This document shows positions 35,108 through 48,810 of a DNA stretch of 64,000 nucleotides, in pieces. A model generated the notes under the pieces. The model searched no databases. It saw only the letters and a list, made by a program, of their open reading frames with translations, and was not told where the DNA came from. The translations under genes were made by a program, and so were the position numbers. How positions within the stretch are numbered: position 1 is the first letter of the stretch; every line of letters begins with the position of its first letter. The stretch is from Pardosa pseudoannulata (Eukaryota; Arthropoda; Arachnida; Araneae; Lycosidae): positions 50,925,078-50,989,077 of the forward strand of contig CM063510.1 in the NCBI GenBank assembly GCA_032207245.1, given 5' to 3'.

Positions 35108-36190
35108 CACTGGAGAGCCAAACACCTGGTATAAGCATGTGTATGCAAATAAAAAGATTAGGAGCCAATCAGACTACAGCACAGCGGTCGGCAGTTTAAG
35201 AAAACATGTGAATGGCAAAGCTATGGTAGTGCTATGATGGCAGGTTATCAAGATTCAAGTGAGTTTAAACGTGGTGTTATACTAGTACGAGAGGTAAGAA
35301 ATAGCATCTCCGAGGTCGCAATGAAACTTCAATTTTCCTTACAACCATTCCACGATGTTACCGTGAATAGCTGGAATAACGTAAAACATCAAATCTCCGA
35401 CACAGCTGAGGCCGTAAAAAGATCGTGCAAGATCCAGACCAATGAGGACTGAAGGAAATCATACAACGTAACAGAAGTGCAACCCTTAAGCAAATTACTG
35501 TATATTTCAACAATTCAGCTATCAAGAAGTTTCAGTGTCCTTCATGACTGCACGACACAACGCTTTATGCCTAGCCTGGACCCGTACTTTTGATGACTGG
35601 AATCATGTTGTCTGGTCTCACGAGTATCGTTTCAAATTATATCGAGATGAATATGGGTATGGAGACAACCTCCTGAATCCATGGACCATGCATGTCAACA
35701 GAGGACTGTTGGAGGTGGTGGAGGCTCTGGGATGGTATGGGACGCTTGTACCTGGAGTACTATGGGGCCCCTGATAAGTGATACGTAAGTAAGCATTATG
35801 TCTGATCACCTGAACCCATTGATGTCCATTATGTATTCGGATGGACTTCGGGAATTCCAGCAGGACATTGAGACACCCAACAAGTCCAAAATTGCTACAG
35901 AATGATTGCAGGAACACTATTCTGCCCTTCACCATTTTTGCTGGCCACCCAAATCCAAAGACACGAATATTATTGGACATATTTGGGATGCCTTTGGGAC
36001 GTGCTATTTAGGAGAGATCGCCACCACCTGGAGCTGTTTTAAATTATCGACAGCCTTCTAGGATTTTTGGTGTTAATTACCTCCTGCATTACTTCAGATC
36101 ATGACAAGTCCTTTTGTAGCACTTATGTATCGTGGCTGGGGCTCCATACGATATTAAGGCAAGTTCACCATATTGTTTAGCTCTTGAGTG
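35108..36190 (+). pseudogene. Tc1-family transposon relic with terminal inverted repeats
   Basis: The left end CACTGGAGAGCCAAACAC (35108-35125) is matched in inverted form by TTGTTTAGCTCTTGAGTG at 36173-36190. Between them a decayed transposase is readable on the plus strand. From an ATG at 35234 it reads MAGYQDSSEFKRGVI and ISEVAMKLQFS (DNA-binding N-terminus), then in other frames EIIQRNRSATLKQITVYF, FMTARHNALCLAWTR, DDWNHVVWSHEYRFKL, MSDHLNPLMSIMYSDGL, REFQQDIETPNKSKIATE and SKDTNIIGHIWDA. The first catalytic Asp of the SDESRF-type motif reads His and the final Glu of the NxIEHxW motif reads Gly, so the catalytic triad is lost as well as the frame. Full-length size (about 1.08 kb) shows decay by point mutation rather than truncation. 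Confidence 0.88.
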
Positions 36191-36253
36191 AGTATATATA
36201 TTTACATATAATATTATGATATATATATATATATTATTAATATATAATATTAA

Positions 36254-36312
<59 letters not shown>
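36191..36312. repeat. (TA)n-rich tract
   Basis: Imperfect TA/ATT sequence, then pure (TA)n from about 36259 to 36312, ending in TGTGTGTATATG. It is the right remainder of the tract holding the LTR element and the Tc1 relic. Confidence 0.93.
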
Positions 36313-36318
<6 letters not shown>

Positions 36319-38580
36319 ATATGTGGGTGTCTTTCTACGTTTCTATACATATAAAGTATGTACACAGATTTTAAGCAATTTTAGTATTAATTCGCAATAA
36401 ATCAAGTAATATTATAATGCACAAAATGAAATAGAAATTTAAATTCAGGAGAACCAAAAGTAAAATTTTAGTAACTTCCGAGATGCCAATGTATTTTTAA
36501 ATGTCTGATACCTTATTCTTTTATAAATTTAACATTGTAAATAATAATTGATATACTCTTAAAATTCTTCAAATAAATAACTTACTTTGAAATTGAAATA
36601 TTTCATTTCTTAAAGTTCTTTTTTATTTGTACCATCTCTACTGTAAGGCAGACCCTGAGTATCATACGTTTTGGATACTAAATATGTGGATAGAAACTTT
36701 AAAGTTATGAGATAACTATACGTCTTTTATTGTAATAGCTTAAAAGTAGTTACTTATTTTTAGAGCATTAAATGTACAATCGATTAAAATTAAATTATGC
36801 ACAGACTATAAAATCATCTTTGTTATAAGATGTAGAGCTATAAAATATTCATTATTTCTGGTGTAAAAAATACACACAGAAAACTGAATACCTTTATTAT
36901 ATTTTGTATAATTTAATGAAAATATATACCTGTTATAACTAAAAGTTGTCTGATTATTTTGTTTTCAAAATATCTAATAATAGGATTGGGTATCTTTGTT
37001 GGATACGATTTTATTTTGCCTTTTTTCCACTCAGTTTTGATTTTTTGTTTTTTGAATTAATTATGTAATTTGTTTTCCGTATAGAAAAATTAAATCAAAA
37101 CTATTCGTTTTAAATATTTTTTCTATCCAGTAATAGAATGATTCTTCAGAGAGTGTAAAATTAGTCTTCGATCCATCGTTTCTTTTTCAACAAAATTTTG
37201 GAGACTATATTTTTAATTCCTCAAGCGATATTTGTACCTTATTTCAATTTGATTCCAGTCGTGTTTTTATTGCAGCATTTAAATTTCCTTTGATGAAGAA
37301 GTCAAAATCGCTGCAAAAATATGTGACCAGCCTCTATATATATACTATATAAGTCTTTCAGCTACTTCCTTCATACCTAAAGTGAATTGAATTAATTAAA
37401 TTTAGTATTCTATCTTATATTATAAAAACACTGTCAAAAATCCTTTTGAAAAATTCTGAGAAAATAAATATTTTAAAATATTGATATATCAGACATTAGT
37501 TATGCTACATGTCTTCCCATTTCTTACCTGGCACACAAAGACAAAATAGCATTCAATTTGGTATATTTTCTTTTATGTTCAAGACATGTTGGTGTCAGAA
37601 ATCATGTAGATTTATTCTTGAAAATTAATATATTAAATTAAAATTTTAGAAGACTCATTATATTATATAAGTCTTACAAGTTCCTAACTTATATCTAAAT
37701 TGAAAAACAGCATACGAATTGAAATTCATCTTTAATTATTCGAGAAACTTTAATGTCAGAAGTTATGTTGAATGAATAAGAAAAAAGTGATAAAAAATTA
37801 ATAGAACGAAACATTTATTTTACTATGTAAGTCTTACGCTATTTTTAGACATATCATATAAATCTCGCAATTTTTTTTTATTTTACCTAAAGCATAAACA
37901 AGAATAAGATTTAGAATTCACTCTTACATCACAGAGAAGCGTATATATCACAATTCGAGTTGAATATTTTTAAAAAATAGAGATTTTTTTTGCGAGTATT
38001 ATACACACTGTATATATTTTTGTAAATCATAGTCTATAGTATATTATTCACTATTAGTTATAGTATCTCATAGAAACACCTCTCTTGCTTTGGGAAAATA
38101 AGTTTCAATCAGATCTTCTACTATTTAACTTTTCACCATGTGTCTAAAAATTACTTGGCAATAATAAATAATTTATATTTAATTGCTCACAAATATCTAA
38201 TTTCCATTTTTAATAATGGACAATAGTTCATAAAACATTAGACGTTGAAATATAATTTTAATCAAGTTCAGCATTTAAAGGCAAAACTCTTAGTTTCCTG
38301 GGCCATGCAAAATAACCAAAGGCAGATTCAAGATTGATCTCAGAGCCTGTTGAGTGAATACTGATGTTATTATTATTATAGTGTTAATATTAGTATAGTG
38401 TTAACTTCATGATAATATTAATATACTGTTAATTTTTCCATGTCCTATGCCTATTATTTTTATAAATCTGTAATTAACATAATTGTTCTCTCCAGAAATA
38501 TTGATTGTAGAATACTCTTATTAAATACACTAATGACTTACAGCATTCTGCAATCTTTGGTTTAGTGTGTTCAAATTATG
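36313..38580. other. AT-rich intergenic sequence, nothing recognised
   Basis: No gene or element recognised. A short direct repeat of TATAGTGTTAAT(A)TTA-like sequence occurs at about 38380-38440. Confidence 0.5.
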
Positions 38581-38582
38581 TT

Positions 38583-38604
38583 ACACACACACACACACAC
38601 ACAT

Positions 38605-38682
<78 letters not shown>
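38583..38682. repeat. Compound (CA)n(TA)n microsatellite
   Basis: (CA)n with one CATACA interruption at 38583-38624, then pure (TA)n to 38682. Confidence 0.96.
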
Positions 38683-38685
<3 letters not shown>

Positions 38686-40945
38686 TAAATGATAAACAAT
38701 TGCCGTTTGCTATCTCTGGCCGTTGGTATATAGGTAGTTAAAAAAGAGTTAAAATATAAAATAACAAATTTTTAAACATCATATAAAGTATGAAACTTTT
38801 CATGTATTCAAAATTTCTTCTATAATCATTTACGAAACTTTACACAAAGCAAATTCTAAGTAGCATGTATTCTTGTATTTTTGAGAATGTATAAAAATAT
38901 TCAAAAGAATTAGTACAGTATAAACGTAAAAATATACGCTATATTCCTATTGTCTGGGTAGTATGAAATTTTCTATAACTTTAGCAATATTGAACTTATT
39001 ATTATTTCAAAAGTAGTTCATTTTCAGAATAACTATCCATAATAAGTATCCTTAGTTATAACGCTTTAAGTTAGGAAAAAGTCATTATGGTAAATATTAT
39101 TTATTTATTTTACACTATTTATGAGAATGAGCCATGTTTACAGATACATAAAATCCTTGATTTTTTTATCTCTTTCTTGGCAAATGTTGAAATTTTCTTA
39201 CTAATTTACATATATTGTTAGTGTTTTTCTTTTACAGATGTAAAGAAATAGAAAGGATTATTATCAAATGAACATAGCCTTTAAAATATAAATAAATGTA
39301 TGTTTTCAATAGTTAGTTAAAATAAATTTCCTTGTCTAAAGCAGTATCTTTTGCCTATTTGACAGAAATATTTTTTTTTCAAAATAAATACACATAGCTT
39401 ATATATAAATCGAAAAAGTAATGAAAATTGATTGCTTTGGGGATAAACAAAGATTTCACAGCGTTGAATAATTCATATTTTCTTAGTATTTAAAAAAACA
39501 AATATTTCTTAAGAAAAATTGAAGTAATTGAACATTAAAAGATTTTTGTTTATTCTATTAATTTTCTCTTTCAAAAACATTACAATTTTCAAAGAATAAG
39601 TTATTTTCTCATTTCCATTTTAAAGATAGATACTTTTCATGTATTTTTTATCCTAAATGGATGAATTTGGATCATCTAATATTAGAAAATCGTTAGTTTA
39701 ACATCGAAAACTGAGATAGATGTGTTTAGAATTATTTACATCTCAATAAATTATCGATTACGAAACATTATACAGATTTAAAACTTAAAAATGAAACATC
39801 TGCCCATTCCCTTAAAACTTCATTATAAATTGCTCTATTTTTTGGTACTTTTAAAGTATTATAATGTAAAAATTATCTGATGAAAAAAAGAACAATCAGA
39901 AAATAAATTTAGTTATAACTCTTTAACCTAAGAGAAATTCTTCAATCTTTTGAAAACTGACAGAAAAACCAATGATGTTTAATACGTATTCGTTCTTTGG
40001 TTACTTTTACACAAAATAACTATCTTTTTTTAATCGCAGTAGCTTTTGATTCTTCATCATTGGCTTTCATACATTACAGATGTGTTAGATTGAAGAAATA
40101 AATAATTACAAAAAGATAAAATAGGAACAAACTTCATAAAAACTACAATAAGAAACAAGAACATTAAAGCATGAACTATAAAATATTAAAAACATTAAAA
40201 AGAAAATAAAACCAATCTCTGGGTGTCGACTGCAGGATCTCTCTTGCCTTTTAAAATCGATTATAAAGATTTTCCTCTTTCAAAGATGGCCACTTTGTGC
40301 ATTTCTAACTTTTGTTTGCACAGAGTGTACAAGGGAAGATTATAGATGTTTATGTGGCAAAGGTGTTTGGTGAGGCATCGTGACTGGTCTCCAGCCGAAA
40401 TATTTCAACCGCGAAGGATCTAGGAAATATTTAGTTTGACCTTCTTTGCCTATGCCATCTCTCCAGCCTTCCAGTGCAAAACACACAAATCTTTTAAGTC
40501 TATATACACTCCTCCAAAATTTATTACTCATTTAGCACTATTTAGGTGGCACGCTTAGCTGAAAATATTGCTACGGACGCGAGTAACGTAACCCCCAGTT
40601 TATTGTAAAATTAATATTTCAATAAATAATTCTAAATATCTTTCAATTATAAATTCTTAAATAATTACAAATGTATTAAAGAAAATACAAATTAACATTT
40701 TATGTCATTTACAGTAAGACATATAATTTATTAAATTTAATAACTTTGTATTCCGTAAAATAGCTTGATAAAATACTTAATGAAGAATTAGAATCCCAAA
40801 GGAAGTTATATATTCATTGCATAGATATAACCTTTGAATTGTGTAAAGAGCATCTACCTTTCTATAGGAAATTTCAAACTCTTATCAATTGTAAAAAAAT
40901 TGTTTATTTATAGAGTTACAAGATATATCTTAATTATAAGACTTT
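38683..40945. other. AT-rich intergenic sequence with one GC-richer patch
   Basis: Nothing is recognised apart from the patch at about 40310-40600, described separately. Confidence 0.5.
40340..40531 (-). other. Unidentified 63-aa reading frame, possible exon or element relic
   Basis: An ATG-started minus-strand frame with ordinary protein-like composition: aromatic, basic and P residues, including FVCFALEGWRDGIGKEGQ and LKYFGWRPVTMP. It sits in a locally GC-richer patch. TATTTTCAG about 55 bp upstream could be a splice acceptor, but in-frame stops lie between it and the ATG. I do not recognise the family. It is the most gene-like orphan frame outside the mobile elements, though that is weak evidence. 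Confidence 0.2.
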
Positions 40946-40950
40946 ACATA

Positions 40951-40990
40951 TATATACATATATATATACACATATATATACATATATACA

Positions 40991-41080
<90 letters not shown>
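40951..41080. repeat. Compound (TA)n(TG)n microsatellite
   Basis: TATACATA-type imperfect repeats at 40951-40995, pure (TA)n to about 41056, then (TG)n at 41057-41080. The YIYIYI frame through it is not a gene. Confidence 0.96.
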
Positions 41081-41081
<1 letters not shown>

Positions 41082-42580
41082 TAAATACACTTATTTTAAA
41101 TACTTTTCACCCAAATACAACATAAAAAATACATAATTTTAAGAACTTTTTAAAATAAAATTTTAATGTAATTATATGTCATATATTAAATCAAACGAAT
41201 TTTAATTCACTTTTTTATTCAATAAATTATTATAAATTTACCTTTATAAAAATTTTTTTTAAAAGAATAGTGAACATTTTGAATTGAGAGGCCTTTATTA
41301 TAATAGTCTACACTTGATCTAATGTAATATAATATGCTCTACTTTGTTAAACACAAAATTTTTCTAGATCTTTAATAAAGATCTCACTTTATCAAAAATA
41401 TTTTATTTTGTTACTGGTAGCAATACATTTTAAAAAACCATATATAAACCATCATGTTATAATGGAAAGACTCCTTCAAACTCCTTCAAATATTTTAACT
41501 CAGAATCAGTATAATTTCATTCCATTCTTGTAATTGGTATATAATCATACTGAATTCAATATTTATTCAACTCATACAAATTTAGCATTTTATTGTCTTT
41601 TATATAAGAAATTATTATTTTTGACAGTGGCATGACGTTTGCTAATTCCTACAAAAATTCTTGGATTTATAGGAAGTTTCTTCAAGTAAATTCGCATTCT
41701 TTAAGTGAATAATGGTTAATACATATGGTAAAATTTTCAATATAATAAGTCTAGAAAACTAAATGAAAAAGTTCATCTTGTCATCTGCATTCTTTTGGAA
41801 AATAGACTGATATATGATGAATAATGTTCTAAAAACAGACGTGATTAGAGTCATGTTTAAGTATAACTACGGAACGAATTATTAACAATATAAATAAACT
41901 GCAGTGCATCACACATGAATTTTCTGCAATTCCGGAAATAGAGCGTTACATTCTAAAGAAAGTGACGACAAAATGTTTTGCTTGTAATAAATATACTGAG
42001 CTATAAAATAAAACTTTTTCCTTATTTTATTGTGTAAATGTCTATTGAAATTTTGTACATTTTATCTCAACTTACAATAATTTTGACATATTCTATTACT
42101 ATTTCAGTTAGTTTTCAAAACTTTTTACGTATAATCCATAAATGTATCATGATATTCGTTCTGTGTACGCATCAAAGAAAATTTTAATTTTGCAAAATTA
42201 AAGTTCATATTTTTAAAATGCTATTTAAATATTTAAGGGGTTTTAATGATAATTAAACATTGTTATCGGAATTATTTAATTTGTACAAATGCTTCATACA
42301 AAGATAAAAATTTTGATAATCTCTAAGGAACAGAAGCATTTTGAAAAAAATAATCACAGTTAATTATCGAATAAATGTAATGTTTTACAAATGTCATAGA
42401 GGATGCGATATACATTTCATAATATTTTAATATAGATTTTATTGCACAAAACCTAATAATAATAAAAAGCGGTAAATTTTTCCTTCATAGAATTTCAGAG
42501 TCATAACTTTTCTACAGATGGAAAGACTAATGCTATTTGTCTCTTAGTAAAGAATATTCCCTCCTTGAATACTAGAACAA
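41081..42580. other. AT-rich intergenic sequence, nothing recognised
   Basis: No gene, RNA or repeat family recognised. Confidence 0.5.
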
Positions 42581-42589
42581 ATTTTGAAT

Positions 42590-43010
42590 CAGTTATTGAT
42601 GTTATCTGTAAATTATTAAGGAGTTATTGGATATACTTCCATTCCTCTCTTAAGGAGATTTTTAGTTCGTTAATGGTTTAGAGAATAAGATTTCTTTAAG
42701 GACAAGTCCATATAATTTGAGTTATGCTCTATATGATTTATATCTGGGGAGTACATAGGTCATTACAGGCGATGAATATTTCCCCTCTTTTTGAAGTTCG
42801 AGGCTTCAGAAAAACTGTGTGGGCATTAAATAGTATGAAAACAGAAAGTTTTGACTCACTGGACCCTGAAAATTACGAAAGAAATTAAGAACAATCTTTA
42901 TCCTATACCAAGTACTTTTCATAAATTTGTAAAGGTATATTCTGAGGCTATGTATATAACTTTCCCATACGACATTGCCTTGGACATACTAAAGACACTC
43001 ATGAAAGTAG
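42590..43010 (-). pseudogene. Degraded Tc1-family transposase, C-terminal half
   Basis: On the minus strand, across frames, the order NFFRNFQGPVS (about 42860-42895), FILFNAHTVFLK (42800-42840), RGNIHRL (42770-42800), PMYSPDINHIEH (42730-42765) and LREEW followed by YIQ or YPI (42620-42660) matches the end of a Tc1-like DDE transposase. There the second motif is normally FxxDNAxxHTA and the third is SPDLNPIEHxW. The second Asp is lost, while the final Glu is retained. The plus-strand frame at 43066-43302 may lie antisense to the rest of the relic, but I cannot align it. Terminal repeats were not found. Confidence 0.6.
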
Positions 43011-45080
43011 GTGGTGTATAGCATGTTCTTTTTTTCTGACCCTACACTAACTAGTAGTTAGAATCTTGTATGATATTGAAGTGGAATTCGTCTTAAAATA
43101 TCACTCTGGACCACTAATGCTAACCCTAACAAGTATGGTTCTTATTCAAAAACAGGTTTTCTTGATGATGGCATGGTTTAAGTGCAATGGATTGAATATG
43201 ATTCTGTGCATACAAACCAGTCAAATCATTCAGAGAGAACTAGGTATGGCAGATAAGCGTGTGACGCTAACAGTTGCAGGGCCAGCAGCTATTTCAGTAT
43301 GAATAAGGTTTATATACGTTTCCTTTACTAGAAAAACATATTCACATTTTTAAGAGGCTTCCAAGTCCACTGACATGATTTACATAGCAAACCGACCTCT
43401 TTTAATCTCAAGATGACACTTTTGGACACTTGCATTTCTCTTTCACAGAAATGGCAGTTTGACATTCTTTGAGCCATCCATTTACTCACCAATGATCATA
43501 AAAGCTCTTAAATAATAGCCTGTACATATTTTAGTTTTAATTTGTGCCGTATCACATGTAATTTGACAAAAGAAGGTCATCAATCTACGGTGGTATTTTT
43601 GACAACCTCCAGCATGAAATTTTGAACAATTAAATAATTTTAATACTCTGTATTTTCTGGCAGGCCCTGTGCACAAATGTATACAAATATTAAATTATAT
43701 TATAATTCACTAGTTGTCAAAAATTCTACGTAACAAAACCAGTTTCTTATCAATTATCAAAAAATGTATAGCTAGTACAACTTTGAATTTTTACTCACTT
43801 AGAAACTTTAGACTGTGAAAATATAAACTAGAATTAAGCATTAAAAAGAATAAAACACAAATCATTTTTTAGTTTATAGAAAAATTAAGAATATTATATT
43901 TTAAAATACGATTTATATTGATAATACGATATGTGTCAGATATATCCGATATCGAAGGATTTAATATAAATCAAAGACTGATCCAAATGATTACATAAAA
44001 CTATTATCTTAAATATACTCATTATGTTTTTAAATTGAACAGAACATTTATATCAAATAAATGATTTATTTACTCACATTAATTTTTTTTATTTATATAC
44101 TTACTACTTGTATATGACAGCATATGTTGTACAAAGTACTTGTAAGTACATTTTTTAAATAAACTAAATTTTAGTAAATATTAGATTGAATATCAAGTTG
44201 GCTTTTTAAAAGGGAAAAAAAGGATTTAAAATGTTGATCTACAATGCTGGGAATCAACTAAATAGTATTTATAAAAATAAAAACTAAGTTTTCTTGAGTA
44301 TTAAATCTTGAGTCTCAGACAGTTTAATCCTATGAGACTTTACAAATAGAAATAATACCTTTCTAAATATATTTTAAAATGCTTTTAACAAGTAACTAAG
44401 TAACGTAAAGTAAAATAGAATTTTCATTACATTAAAATTGATATTTTAAATCTTTGGGAAAAGTTTTATAAGGTAAGCTATATTTTTATAAGGTATATAT
44501 TTTAACGTAAACTTAAAATATCTGATATTCATAAATGGCTTTTTCCTTTTTTTTTCTTTTTTTCAAAAATACTATAGATGATAAAAAACATTGTAAATCA
44601 TTTGAAGTTAAGAATTTACTATATTTCCATTGTCTAATAGTTTAAAATGATTTTCCTTATCTGTATAAAAGAGGTTACTACTATTGATTTAAAATGTAGT
44701 TTATTTCCAAAAAATATATACCCTGTGTTAGTTATAAGTATTGAACAAGAAACTAATTTTTTATATACAAAGTCCTATCGCGTTGAATACAATTCCTTTA
44801 ATTTTATCTACGCCAATGAAATAGTTTTTTACAAATAAGACATATGAGTAGTATTTCATTAAATGAAAAGCGATACTAAAGACATATATTTAATCTCAAA
44901 ATTCAAGTTTTCTTTTCATTAATGGATCGTCTAATATTGTTATTACAGTAATTCAGATGAATTAAGTTATTGATATAATCTGAATGTGACGTCCGATTTA
45001 CAGTAAAAATGGCAGCACTAGATATAAACGGGGGTGTATTCATAGCAATATGAGCGCTATTTCGGATACACATATATTTC
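43011..45080. other. AT-rich intergenic sequence, little recognised
   Basis: 43011-43680 is somewhat GC-richer and may be the decayed N-terminal half of the neighbouring Tc1 relic; I cannot read domains in it. The rest is AT-rich with no recognised feature. Confidence 0.4.
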
Positions 45081-45082
45081 GG

Positions 45083-45759
<677 letters not shown>

Positions 45760-45769
<10 letters not shown>

Positions 45770-46889
45770 GAATTTGTGTGTGTCTGTCTGTATGTATGTA
45801 CTCAATAGACTCAAAAACTATGCATCCAATCGCCGTGAAAATTTGGGAAATGTTTAGGTATATCCCTGGGAAGGTTTTTGTAAATTTTCAACGTTCGAAA
45901 TTCATTCCTTCCCCCTTTTTTGAGCATTTCATATCATTATTCCAAGCATTATTTTCCCCGGTTAAACGCAAACGATTAAGTTTTTAATTTATCGCATCAT
46001 ATCTAAGGGAAAGAAGCAATATTTCTAGCAATGTGACGTCATCCCAAGTAATTGTTTTAAACGCAGTTTTCCACGGTTAAAAGCAGGAGATTAAAATGTT
46101 CAATTCATCACATAATAAATAGGCGAAAATGATATTTTTCTATCATTATGACGTCATTCATTTAAATATTTCATTTATTCATTTCTTATTTTATATTATT
46201 TAAAATCGTCTGCTTATTATCTATTCGATTTGAACTGAAATTGGAGATATAAAGTGATTCACTTTCATTTCTATGTGACGCAAATTATAGCATTTTTATA
46301 TGAGAACTAATTTTAAATTTAATTCTTGGTTCATTTTTATGTTACAATGAAATGCATATCAACAATATTCTAAGTACAAAAAGTACAAATTTCAGTGACT
46401 CTCACGGGCAAATAAAAACCTATCATTTTATATAGTTATCTTCATATTCATATGGTTGTCGATATGAATGTGTGTTTCTGTTTCATACAAAGCTATGTGG
46501 TTTGTCATAAATTTCCTTAATTTTGAAAAACATTTATTACTACCAACAAAATTAGCACTGTTGCTGTCAAAACCTGTTCTTCCTATTCTATCACGTAATA
46601 TGGCAAGATATGTTAACATTGCTAATCAACGTACAGTAGTAATACAGTAATGCAATTTAGGGTTAAGCTTATATTTTACAATAAAAAAAGTTTGAGCAAA
46701 TTTAATATAAGACAAATTCGATTGTAAAAACTGAATAATGTTATAATACGCTTATGATAGAAATATATAAACATGCCAATGACTCGAATTGAACTGTGAC
46801 GAATTTAGAGAGTTATTCACGAAAAATAAATCTTTGTTTAAAAGTAATATATTAAGTTCACCGTTGCGAAGCACGGGCAAACTTGCTAG
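45760..46889 (+). mobile_element. Non-autonomous Helitron-like element
   Basis: The right end has the Helitron signature: an imperfect GC-rich hairpin CCGTTGCGAAGCACGG at 46861-46876, followed 9 bases later by CTAG at 46886-46889 and a T in the flank. The left part begins after the TA array with TGTGTGTGTCTGTCTGTATG, then TACTCAATAGACTCAAAAAC and TATGCATCCAATCGCCGTGA, a style of 5' segment I associate with animal Helitrons. No Rep/helicase protein is encoded, so it would depend on an autonomous relative. It carries an internal 114-bp duplication. The exact left end is hidden by the microsatellite. Confidence 0.65.
45951..46178 (+). repeat. Two imperfect 114-bp tandem units inside the Helitron-like element
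   Basis: TTTTCCCCGGTTAAACGCA at 45953 aligns with TTTTCCACGGTTAAAAGCA at 46067. AATTTATCGCATCATA aligns with AATTCATCACATAATA. GACGTCAT occurs at 46035-46042 and again at 46150-46157. Periods are 114-115 bp. The palindromic TGACGTCA-type core resembles a CREB/ATF site, but this may be coincidence. Confidence 0.75.
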
Positions 46890-47510
46890 TATATATATAT
46901 AAGAAAGTATTGTGGTAATGCTCTATAATAAAAATCTATTATATTTAGCTCTTATCTTGATCACATTAACCTATTATGACTTAACAGTAATGTTGCAACC
47001 TGATTTCAAACTGAAAATATTGTAATTAATCTATTAACTGTTCTCTGAAAGAAAGAAAAATCTTTAAATTTTAACATATTTTGATTTTAAATATTTTAAA
47101 TCATTTTTATCACAGAGAAGTGGAACGATTTGTGTTAAAATTCTTTGAATTAATGATTTTTCGTTGTATATAATCAAAGGGAGCGAAAAACATATAAAAT
47201 TTTAGATTTTATATGTTTTGAAGAAATTTATATTTTAATTTTAAAAGTATTAGAAAATAAATGCTAATATGTTCCGAAATTTTTTTTCTAATTTGAAGTA
47301 TTTGTCAACTATCGATAATTGTTAGAAAGAAGCCGGGTGAGGACATTAGTATGCAACCTATGCATATATGTGTGTGTGTTTTCAAAAAGCGAAAATGTTG
47401 TCGTCTATAACACATGAAGTTATCACCTAGTATTTGAATTGCTGTATCTTACTGAGCAATAAAAGAGCTTAAGTGTTTTACAGCTTTGCCCTAAAAACAA
47501 AATAAATAAA
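46890..47510. other. AT-rich flank of the Helitron-like element
   Basis: Starts with a short TA tract (46890-46901) and ends with an AAAT run (47493-47512). No gene. Confidence 0.6.
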
Positions 47511-47514
47511 TAAA

Positions 47515-48186
<672 letters not shown>

Positions 48187-48327
48187 TTGTGCTTGCGTGT
48201 GTACGTAATTGATAAAATGTATTTAAACAGTTACACAGGAAAAATAGCCTATATTTTCAATTACAAGGCTTATGTTTGAGAACGCTTGCTTGGCAATGTA
48301 ACTCAAATGCAGTCCTTGTGGAAACAG

Positions 48328-48810
48328 AAAAAAGTCCACACTTATGGGATTCACGTTTATTGAGAATGAAATGCACATTGGTCAACTGATCGTCTTTATT
48401 GTGCAACAGCTTAGAATAGAATGTTCGAAAAATATACACATTTGTGGCCAATGTCAGCCCACACCGAGCGAGTAGCGGGATTTCCATACCAAGGGGCTTA
48501 AGATTGATCAGTAATTTTGTGACACATGTGTAACTTTGATCATATTAGTTACCACAAAATCACAGAGGAGGGGATTTGATTATTGCTGAAAAAGGGGAAC
48601 ATAGGTCAGAAAATTAGTATTTGATCCAGAGTTAATTACGGGCGATGGGTAAAAAGAATTTAAGGCCGAGAAGACTGTCATTTTATGATCTATTATGATT
48701 TATCTGACATTTTATGTCCAAAAGAATGAAAAGGGGTATAAAAAGAATTTTTGTTATGTATTTTAGTGATAATTATTTTCATCTATTAAAAATAAACACA
48801 CTTACATATG
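48328..48810 (+). repeat. Unclassified interspersed repeat, copy C
   Basis: GTCCACACTTATGGGATTC then ACGTTTATTGAGAATGAAAT and TGGTCAACTGATCGTCTTTAT matches the start of copy A. GGAACATAGGTCAGAAAATT then AGTATTTGATCCAGAGTTAA matches the middle of copy D. The end ATTTTAGTGATAATTATTTTC is followed by a short ACATATGTATATG simple repeat. It lies about 805 bp downstream of copy B in the same orientation. The frames 48257-48487 minus and 48714-48959 plus fall in or beside it and are not supported. Confidence 0.6.

Noticed and set aside
35618..35980. 120-codon minus-strand frame
   Set aside because: It is antisense to the Tc1 relic, whose plus-strand motifs run through the same region.
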